Below, piece after piece: positions 9,969-16,823 of a stretch of 64,000 nt of DNA. A model generated the notes under the pieces. The model had not been told where the DNA came from, ran no database searches, and saw nothing but the letters and a program-made list of their open reading frames with translations. The first letter of the stretch is position 1, and the number at the start of each line of letters is the position of its first letter. Location of the stretch: assembly GCF_026210795.1 (NCBI RefSeq), contig NC_089436.1:3224001-3288000 (forward strand), in the 5' to 3' direction. The translations under genes were made by a program, and so were the position numbers. This DNA comes from Rhizophagus irregularis. Taxonomy: Eukaryota; Glomeromycota; Glomeromycetes; Glomerales; Glomeraceae.

Positions 9969-11447
9969 TCAAACCGCACAAATCCGAAAACCACCTTCCT
10001 CATCGGGAACAATTTTCAAGTCATCAAAACTCGCGGTATTAGTATCAATATCCATAGCATCATCATTAAGATCGAGGTTTCTCATTGCTCGGGCTAATTC
10101 CAGATCATCGCGTCTATCTTTAGCCTTCTGAAGTCTCTTTAGAAATCTTTTAGACGTCTCATATCCCATAATAAGATCAATAACATGTTGATCATCCTCA
10201 CTAGTCCACTCAGGAGCATCAGGGTCACCAGGGTCATCACCAAAATCATGATCTACATAACCATCATCCCAATCAGGATCCTGATGATCCTGAACAATGC
10301 GTGGCCGTGGCTTTGGCCGAACAGGTTTAATCTGTTGTCTATAGACCGGTGGTTTACGAACTGGCTTAGATGCTTGTAATTGTTTAAATTGTGCCTGGAA
10401 ATTCTTGGTAAGTTCCTCGGCTTGTGCCTTGAGCAATTCTTGTAATCGTTCTTGAGTAATAACGTCTGTCGACCTTTGTATTACAGCACCTTCGTGTGGA
10501 GTCACGGGATGAGTATAGCCAGCCAATTCCTCTTTTTTAGCCTTTTCAATACCCTGACGCCTTTGTAATCCATAGAACATTTCGCCCTTTCGTCGCTCAA
10601 GATCACTCAATCTATCGATTAATGTATTAAGAGGTGCCGCCCCGATTCTGGAAGCTTCAATAACGTTTTCTGGCAAAAGTCCTCTATAGAACTGGTCAGT
10701 AACCATAATTCGATTATATCCTACAATATCCCCAGCCCTCTCAACTCGCTTATAGTAAGATCGAACAGGTTCACCTTGTTCCTGGTAAAGGTTACTAAAT
10801 CGTATCTGAAGTCTTTCTTCCACGACGGTTGGAAAATTTGTACGCATATGCATAAATGCTTGATCCAGGAGAATCCCCTGTAAGACTATTGGTTGATTCT
10901 GGACAGCAGCATTAAATGGACCTCCATGATTTCCCAACCCATTAACGGGTTGATGAGTAGGACGTCCGCCCGCACACCTCCACTGCTCTTCAACTTTAAA
11001 ATTCGTTCTAACGATATCAGCGCGTGATGGGAAAAATGCATCTCCAACGGTTCTCCCCGCATTAGCTAAAATCCTTGAATATACATCAGCATCAGACCCG
11101 GGTAAGTAAGTACCAACATGTAATCCATTAGCAACCTCAGGAACAGCTAAAGCTCTGAACGCTCGGCGAGTAGCACCGGCTCCACCATTTGCAGCAGCTA
11201 CTAACCGAATATTCGAGAGTTCCCAATTTTTTCCAGTAAGTTCCGCATCAAACCACCTCGCCGCTTCATCTCTCATACAGCTACGAAGAACCCCCATCGC
11301 TCGCACCCGACCAGGAGGCGCACCGGCATCGTCCAATGGATCAATACCAACGGTATTAATATACCCTAAAAAGTTATCAATAAAAAGATTAAGATCTTCA
11401 TCTTTCCGACCATGAAATATGGGGGCAGCTATACCAACGGCAGCCAT
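9969..11447 (-). CDS. Retrotransposon-type Gag (capsid) protein
   Basis: The protein has 492 residues. Residues ~10-78 (FHGRKDEDLNLFIDNFLGYI, then VLRSCMRDEAARWFDAEL) and ~195-285 (ERLQIRFSNLYQEQGEPVRS, then DQFYRGLLPENV) match the helical capsid pattern of Ty3/gypsy-type Gag. A ~115-residue Ala/Gly-rich insertion separates the two blocks. Downstream are a Gln-rich helical stretch, a Pro/Arg-rich basic segment (KPVRPKPRPRIV) and an acidic region. I see no CCHC knuckle. The start overlaps the coiled-coil gene by 19 bp and the end overlaps the protease frame in -1, like retroelement gag-pro. It is the only capsid candidate in the element. The assignment rests on visible motif spacing, not a database search. 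Confidence 0.7.
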   Translation of the reverse strand: MAAVGIAAPIFHGRKDEDLNLFIDNFLGYINTVGIDPLDDAGAPPGRVRAMGVLRSCMRDEAARWFDAELTGKNWELSNIRLVAAANGGAGATRRAFRALAVPEVANGLHVGTYLPGSDADVYSRILANAGRTVGDAFFPSRADIVRTNFKVEEQWRCAGGRPTHQPVNGLGNHGGPFNAAVQNQPIVLQGILLDQAFMHMRTNFPTVVEERLQIRFSNLYQEQGEPVRSYYKRVERAGDIVGYNRIMVTDQFYRGLLPENVIEASRIGAAPLNTLIDRLSDLERRKGEMFYGLQRRQGIEKAKKEELAGYTHPVTPHEGAVIQRSTDVITQERLQELLKAQAEELTKNFQAQFKQLQASKPVRKPPVYRQQIKPVRPKPRPRIVQDHQDPDWDDGYVDHDFGDDPGDPDAPEWTSEDDQHVIDLIMGYETSKRFLKRLQKAKDRRDDLELARAMRNLDLNDDAMDIDTNTASFDDLKIVPDEEGGFRICAV

Positions 11448-12133
11448 ATCGTATTTTGTGGATGGTTGAGAGGAGGTGGAGGAAGGTTCAATTGTCTAAT
11501 CCGAAACCATTGTACTTGGATACGCAGAGCGGCTATTTGTTGGAAAAGTCGATTCCTAAGACGTCCCAATGTTCGAATTCCAAAAAGAACCCGATTATTG
11601 GCATATACAAGCCGATTTCGTGCCACATCACGCTCGCCTATAGCTCTATTACGTTCACCTATAGCTCTATTACGTTCTCCTCTCATAAGATTATATTGCT
11701 GCTGAAGACGACGATTAGTCGTCCGCATACCACCAAACACACGTTCCAATTCAGCCAAATTAGCTTCTAAGCTAGTAATAGTATCTTGTACGTTATTTAG
11801 CTCATCTTGTGTAAGACCTAACAAACCTGTTTGAACCTCGAGTTCGTCTTGTAATTCATCGCGTTCTTTTCGAGATCGATCGCGTTCCGCTTTTAATATA
11901 TCACGTTCTTCGTATGTTTCTCTACAGCGATGAATTAATAAATTAAGAGCATGTTTAAGACGATGGTTTGCATTTTGTACATCTCGATTAACAACCATGC
12001 GATCACTGACAGTTAAAAAATCTGTTAGATCCTTAATTACCGCAACTAATGGTATATTATTCATATCACGCAAATCCCTAGGAGGCGGTCCAGTAGGCTC
12101 TGAAGGAGTATAAATTGCAATTGGTGTCGACAT
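11429..12133 (-). CDS. Coiled-coil protein immediately upstream of Gag
   Basis: The protein has 234 residues. A Pro-rich start is followed by a long heptad-rich coiled coil (~65-195) with repeats such as GERNRAIGERNRAIGERD. The stop lies 19 bp inside the Gag gene, whose frame is -1 relative to this one. The Gag frame remains open for about 17 codons before its ATG. It may be an N-terminal extension of Gag separated by a frameshift, or a separate structural or scaffold protein translated by stop-start coupling. It is transcribed divergently from the packaging ATPase (31 bp between start codons). Confidence 0.75.
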   Translation of the reverse strand: MSTPIAIYTPSEPTGPPPRDLRDMNNIPLVAVIKDLTDFLTVSDRMVVNRDVQNANHRLKHALNLLIHRCRETYEERDILKAERDRSRKERDELQDELEVQTGLLGLTQDELNNVQDTITSLEANLAELERVFGGMRTTNRRLQQQYNLMRGERNRAIGERNRAIGERDVARNRLVYANNRVLFGIRTLGRLRNRLFQQIAALRIQVQWFRIRQLNLPPPPLNHPQNTIWLPLV

Positions 12134-12164
12134 CGTATTTAAACTAAGATAGAATAAAATTCAA

Positions 12165-13354
12165 ATGGATCTTTATGTATACAATTTGGACGAGTACACG
12201 ACCGACTCGAGACAGGGTAATGAGTTTGCCCCATCATGGCCTTTCCGTCTTGCCGTAGCAGGAAGTTCTGACTCGGGTAAGACAACTATGATTATTAATT
12301 TGTTAATGGGAGACAAGAAGGCAAAGGAGGATGGCGAAAGGTACATATTATGTGATGCGGTAATTCTAGTTGGCAGATACCTCGATGAACCGAAGTGGGC
12401 AGTCGTACGTGATTTTTTCAAAGAAGAAGAAATTCCGTTTACCGCAGTATCCCATAGTGAGATTCCAAATGTTAAGGACTTCAACTCCACCCAGGCTACT
12501 GTGGTAATCTTCGAGGATTTGATGGATGCGCCTAAAAAAACCCAGGATCTCATCACTGGATTTTTACACACGGACGACACAAAAATATTTCATGTATTTA
12601 TGTGGCCCAAAGATTCTTTACCATTCCCAAGGCTATTCGTGAAAATGTGAATTATATTTCCCTACATGGAGGTCACGGAAATTTGACCGATACTAAGAGG
12701 ATCATCCGCCAGTATACAGAAGAATCGGAGTCATTAGCACCAGTAATTGATGATCTTACTCTGCAACGTGAATTTGTAGTGTTTGATCTTAGAAGATCCA
12801 AGAGCGATCCGTTATCCATTCGGGTTAGATGGGATACTAGTCTCAGTTCGATCACTGATCAATCTCAGTTCGATCCTAGTTCGAACTCAGTTCAATCCCC
12901 GTTCGATCCGAGTTTGAACCCAGTTCGATCAAAGTTTAGTCCTTATGGCCAGAAAGCTGTAGCTGAAGCAAAAAAGTCCTCCCAGCTAATTGAGTTTGCT
13001 CGGGAATATCCATCGCCTAAAGAGAGAAAACACCTCCTCGTATCTGGTATTATAGCTAAGAACGCAGATACCTGGATTAAGTACGTCTTTCGGGAAGCCT
13101 ACGGACTATCTGGTAAAACCCTGGGATCAGACTTCCAAAAATTCTTAGCAAAAGTACGGGATAGGACCGCGAAGACTGAAATTCCAAAATCTGAGACCGT
13201 AAAGGAGTTATTCTTCCGATATGAAGTCCTGAAGTCTAGTCACCCTTTGGATAATAAAAAAATAATAGAAGGCATCGGGGTCCTTTTACAGATCTTTTCT
13301 AAGGGTCATATGGACCGTCAAGCATTACGAGTAGGGATCAATAGTATTTTGTAA
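12165..13354 (+). pseudogene. A32-like genome-packaging ATPase, split by one frameshift
   Basis: The first frame (12165-12650) holds Walker A (GSSDSGKTT, 33-41) and Walker B (VVIFED, Asp118). The second frame, ending at 13354, continues with the family's C-terminal signature QRFFTIPKAIREN followed by a GGHGN segment. The typical THGRHKN segment also lies in the second frame, so the break maps to the T run at 12561-12565, where one T appears to be missing. These HerA/FtsK-type ATPases pump DNA into capsids of NCLDVs, virophages and Polintons. The C-terminal part also contains degenerate QFDPSSN/PFDPSLN repeats. The frameshift could be a sequencing error, so the gene may be functional. Confidence 0.85.
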
Positions 13355-13367
13355 GAATCTGGTTGCT

Positions 13368-13919
13368 TTAGCAACTCATCTCGCGAAGTTCTTCCGCAGA
13401 AGCCCTAAGAATCATGGCGCTTTTTTTACGTCCTTCGAAGTCAATCCGTAGCATCCTAGCTTTTAATCCAATAGCTCCTAAGGCTCGAGAAGCAAAGTTC
13501 TTAGTCATCGGATTTCTTACATGATTTACATAGTTCTCATAGAATGTAGTAAAGGGTTCGTCAATACCATCCGGGTATGTATTCCGTAAGAACTGATATA
13601 AGGCAATTTCCCCACTGTCACATCCAATGGCTATAAGCTGTTCAAGAAGCCACTTCCTAGTATCCTCGTATGAATCTCCGTCCATAATTTTCATATCTAG
13701 TCTTTGTGTGAATAATTGCGTAAAATCTGCATTACTTGCCCGACAGATAATCTGGACCAACTTATCCCTGGCAAGTCCCAAGGCTTGTAAAGGTTCACTC
13801 TCGTCACCAATCTTCTTTATAATCTGTCTATACAACACGCTGGATAATCCTCTATATGCTGCTTTTGCAGAGAATACTCCACAGTTCTGACACTGGTTTA
13901 TTACGATTGATGTTGACAT
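13368..13919 (-). CDS. Polinton protein of unknown function (183 aa)
   Basis: The ATG start is clear (MSTSIVINQCQNCG). A lone CxxC (C10, C13) is present near the N-terminus. The remainder is predicted to be largely helical, with a Lys/Arg-rich stretch near the C-terminus (LKARMLRIDFEGRKKSA). I recognise no family. It converges on the ATPase gene with 13 bp between the stops. It is too small for a jelly-roll major capsid. Confidence 0.7.
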   Translation of the reverse strand: MSTSIVINQCQNCGVFSAKAAYRGLSSVLYRQIIKKIGDESEPLQALGLARDKLVQIICRASNADFTQLFTQRLDMKIMDGDSYEDTRKWLLEQLIAIGCDSGEIALYQFLRNTYPDGIDEPFTTFYENYVNHVRNPMTKNFASRALGAIGLKARMLRIDFEGRKKSAMILRASAEELREMSC

Positions 13920-14039
13920 GGCTATCTTTCTTTGATTATTCGCTCACTTAGTATCCTTCACAATCTTTTTTATATATTGTTATCTTTAAATACCTGTCAT
14001 TTGTAGAAAAAAAAAATAACTGGCATTAAGGGATCAACC

Positions 14040-14085
14040 GTTGGAAAGACCGGAAGACCGGAGGACCGGAGGACCGGAGGACTGA
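14040..14085. repeat. Short GGACCGGA tandem repeats
   Basis: Units of the form GACCGGAGGACCGGAGGA are repeated here and recur at 14214-14236, inside the coding region of the next gene. They flank the point where the reading frame of that gene appears to shift. Confidence 0.6.
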
Positions 14086-14088
14086 CCA

Positions 14089-14672
14089 TTAGGAAGCGCA
14101 GTCCTTGCACAACTTGTCCGTTAAGTCACTTGGGCTTACAGGCATGAGACATTCCCTACACAACTCAATATTAAGCTCTGCAAGTCTCGGGCATAGTCCT
14201 CCAAAGTTCGTGGACGACCGGAAGGACCGGAGGAAGGTGTCCCGTTAGTCGTATTCTGCTGTAAGATAAAATCATCATATTCATCTTGGTCAGCTTGAAT
14301 AGCGGCTCTGATTTGTTGTATATTATTGAAAGTTAACCGCTGGCCATCAAGATTTTCCTCATTATAGCGTGTTTCATTGATGATTTCCTCTATAAGCTCC
14401 TCCTCTTCAGAATGAACAAGGTAGTAGTCCTCAACTACCTCGTAGTCACTCTCAACCAGTCTATGATACGTTCTAGTACCGTGTTGAATATAGCGTCCTG
14501 TATCTGTATTTAAATATACAGGTTGTTCCTGGGGTGGAGGCGGTACGGTTTGTCTACGGACAAGCCTTCCATCGATATAATCATGGGATTCCATAACTAT
14601 TCGATTAAAGGTATCTCCACCAACACGGATTGGACGTCCGGTTATAGGATTAGTTATATAAGGGTATGACAT
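14089..14672 (-). CDS. Protein with NCLDV-type NPxTGRxI repeats and a shifted zinc-ribbon tail
   Basis: The uninterrupted ORF is 14136-14672 (178 aa). It has two related repeats, NPITGRPIRVGGDTFNRIV and NTDTGRYIQHGTRTYHRLV. They match the core of the '2-cysteine adaptor' repeat of large DNA viruses but lack its cysteines. An acidic stretch and a Ser/Gly/Pro linker follow. In the -1 frame near the end is a coding-like tail, LCRECLMPV then KLCKDCAS, ending at 14089-14091. This would be a CxxC-CxxC zinc ribbon. I infer that one base is missing near 14200-14240. The start is an ATG 36 bp from an AATTGAAGAT motif. The function is unknown. Confidence 0.65.
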
Positions 14673-14708
14673 GTCTTTTTTCTGTACGTGTCTACATACC
14701 TAATTGTT

Positions 14709-14718
14709 ATCTTCAATT
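14709..14718 (-). promoter_or_regulatory. AATTGAAGAT motif upstream of the 14672 gene
   Basis: An exact copy of the decamer (ATCTTCAATT on the plus strand) lies 36 bp before the ATG. Confidence 0.5.
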
Positions 14719-14739
14719 TACAATAACCAAGTGACATCG

Positions 14740-14843
14740 TCATCAGTCCTTGTCAAAAAATGCGAGGATGCCTGATGATGAGGTTACATGGTCATCAGTC
14801 CTTGTCGCAAAACACGAGGATACCTGATGAATAAGTTATTGGA
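14740..14843. repeat. Two tandem 52-bp hairpin-forming repeats
   Basis: The two units start TCATCAGTCCTTGTC at 14740 and 14792. Each ends with CCTGATGA, so each unit can fold on TCATCAG/CTGATGA. They lie in the largest non-coding gap of the Polinton (14719-15168). That gap also has two TCACGTGAT sites (14913-14921, 14945-14953) and otherwise nothing I recognise. An origin, packaging or regulatory role is possible but unproved. Confidence 0.6.
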
Positions 14844-15168
14844 TTATTGGCCTAAAAAGCATTCATGGAAAAACTATGGATTATATTACAGAAAATGTGA
14901 ACGGAGTTCATGTCACGTGATACCCTGAACAAATGTGTAGAGTGTCACGTGATTTCATGCGGTACGTAGATCATTTCCTTTTTGGGCGATACCCGTTTCA
15001 CAAAAAATCGATTTTGGTAAAAATGCGTTTGGAATCTTGTGTAACATAAATTTCCTTTTTCGGTAATTCGGGATTACGCGGTAATGCCGGCCGGATCTAA
15101 AAAATATGACTCTGCAGGGTAATTCCTACGAAAGTCAAGTACAAAATGCTTACTCCTGTTGAGTCCAT

Positions 15169-15572
15169 TCATACCACTCCCAGTCTCCAAGGATCGCCTC
15201 CCCATCTTTGTTCACTTAATGCATGCTCTATGGTTTCCCTCTCTTGGGGTCCACGACCATCCCATTCCTAAGCATTTTCTCCATAATATAAAGCTGATCC
15301 TCGGTGAGGCGGTCTATCCATCTTTTATAGAAGTCGTTTACATCTTCAAACGTTATCCAGTCAATTTCCCTCTTTATATAATGCTTTCCGAGAGCTCGGA
15401 TTTCACAGTACACATCCCCGATCGTAGTGGCATAATTTTTCCACCTCTTATATGCCTCTCGACGAACTTCCTGCCACCACACTCTATCTACCTTACTCGC
15501 TGCAATAAGGTCAGTATCCGGGATCTTTGCGACAATGCGTTCGACTATTTCTACTGGTAATCGGTCCAACAT
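15169..15572 (-). CDS. F-box domain protein
   Basis: The protein begins MLDRLPVEIVERIVAKIPDT, then DLIAASKVDRVWWQEV. This is the LPxE...I...DL....V...W pattern of the F-box, which binds SKP1 in SCF ubiquitin ligases. The plain ORF is 114 residues and ends at 15228. A coding-like tail (TIEHALSEQRWGGDPWRLG) lies in another frame and ends at 15169-15171. One missing base in the GGGG run at 15246-15249 would join the two. An F-box protein in a Polinton suggests recruitment of host ubiquitin ligase, as many viruses do (inference). The AATTGAAGAT motif and TATAAGTAACATA lie upstream. Confidence 0.7.
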
Positions 15573-15598
15573 GATGTTATGTTACTTATACTATAGCT

Positions 15599-15608
15599 AT
15601 CTTCAATT
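15599..15608 (-). promoter_or_regulatory. AATTGAAGAT motif upstream of the F-box gene
   Basis: An exact decamer lies 26 bp before the ATG. It is followed on the minus strand by TATAAGTAACATA, nearly as in the TIR upstream of the 7236 gene. Confidence 0.5.
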
Positions 15609-15681
15609 ACTGTATGCCTATTACACATGGATAAAAAATATAGACTAAATTCGTACAGAATCGTAGGACCACAGGAGCCGC

Positions 15682-16153
15682 TTATGCAAGAAGTTCTGTT
15701 AAGGTTTTCTCAGCCTCGTTTTTAGTAATAGCTCGCTTTGGGGGACCGGTTGATGAGTCCTTAGTCGCATTATAATACAATTCGAAGAGGGCCTCGAAGC
15801 TTATCTAGGAGAGCTTGTTTATTCTTGTATGATTCGCGGATTTTTGCTATTTTAGCAGTATATGCCGCATTATCTGGGAAGAGTTTTCTGGCCACGAACT
15901 TCACATATGATACAGGAGAATTTGCCGTTTGGATTCGCTTGATATACTTCACGTGGTCCTGGACGAGGTAACTGGTTTTGCTAAACCCAGATACTAATGC
16001 GATTACTATAGTATCTTTTAATGCGCGGATAATCTTGGGGACAGTTTCGTCAGAGACAACATTAGGCTGAATGCGCGATGCCTCGTAAATAACCTCCTCA
16101 CTAGTGCTGTCAGTGCTGTTAACAATGCTTGCGAATTCGGTATATGTTGACAT
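15682..16153 (-). CDS. Polinton protein of unknown function, probable frameshift near C-terminus
   Basis: The ATG-started ORF 15770-16153 encodes 127 residues (MSTYTEFASIVN...). The visible segment SYVKFVARKLFPDNAAYTAK is followed by a Lys-rich helix. Its last codons run out of frame around 15786-15800. Another frame continues with coding-like sequence (FELYYNATKDSSTGPPKRAI, then KNEAEKTLTELLA) to a stop at 15682-15684. The native protein is therefore probably ~155 residues. No family is recognised. A one-mismatch copy of the upstream motif is at 16182-16191. Confidence 0.6.
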
Positions 16154-16181
16154 GATTCTTTGTACTTTGTAAAAAATATAA

Positions 16182-16191
16182 ATCTTCAGTT
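16182..16191 (-). promoter_or_regulatory. Variant AACTGAAGAT motif upstream of the 16153 gene
   Basis: The decamer has one mismatch to AATTGAAGAT and lies 28 bp before the ATG. Confidence 0.4.
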
Positions 16192-16235
16192 ACCTGTTCA
16201 TTCGAATGAGAAAAAATAAATATGAACCTCGGGGT

Positions 16236-16760
16236 TTACACTTGGGATACTGCAAGACAGTAGAAGCGTCGCTCGGCCTTTTGCATCAATGGAGAGCCTG
16301 GTCTATATAACCAGGGGATAGCGACTTTCTGGATTATCCTAGCCGCTTTATTGTTCCTTCTTTCTATATATCTCCTAAAGGCATTCTGGATCATTTCAGC
16401 ATGATGAGTATAATAGTCAAAATTAAAATGCTTTGGGCAACTATATAAATGTAGTCGCACCGCTTGATCCATGAAAGCGTCAGCTCCCCATCCGCGATCA
16501 ATAAAAGATTTACAGTAGGTACAGTACCACCTATTTGGTAGTCGTGATACTATTCTCCTAATGTGCACAATATAAGCATATACAGCTTGACGAGACCTTG
16601 GATAAGGTAGCCGCCTATGAAAACCTATTCTACTACAAGTCTCATAATATTGCACAGCATTCTGAATGCGCCTAGCCCACGTGTGGAAACTTTCGTCGTC
16701 TTGTCTACCTAATCCGTCGGTGTTTTGCATTTGGGTATCTCGTAAGATTACATATCCCAT
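16236..16760 (-). CDS. Polinton protein with CCHC-type zinc-binding cluster and IQ-like helix
   Basis: From the ATG at 16760 the protein has 174 residues; a longer frame starts only at TTG. Residues C80, C83, H104 and C108 (WYCTYCKSF, then LHLYSCPKH) could bind zinc. A basic amphipathic helix follows (IQNAFRRYIERRNNKAARII), with IQ-motif-like spacing. I recognise no family. It lies upstream of the polymerase gene in transcription direction-independent order (polymerase stop at 16824, 63 bp away). Confidence 0.65.
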   Translation of the reverse strand: MGYVILRDTQMQNTDGLGRQDDESFHTWARRIQNAVQYYETCSRIGFHRRLPYPRSRQAVYAYIVHIRRIVSRLPNRWYCTYCKSFIDRGWGADAFMDQAVRLHLYSCPKHFNFDYYTHHAEMIQNAFRRYIERRNNKAARIIQKVAIPWLYRPGSPLMQKAERRFYCLAVSQV

Positions 16761-16823
16761 AGGTTTATTCAATTATGCCATCACGATATGTCAGTAAAAA
16801 ATATACATACCGGTCCCTAGCAA

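Noticed and set aside
9232-12133. Gag-Pro block as a separate LTR retrotransposon nested in the Polinton
   Set aside because: No LTRs, primer-binding site, RT or target duplication flank it. It is packed between Polinton genes with 14 and 31 bp spacers.
12561-12650. Programmed -1 frameshift in the packaging ATPase
   Set aside because: The site has five, not six, T residues before A, so neither tRNA would re-pair well. A deleted base is simpler.
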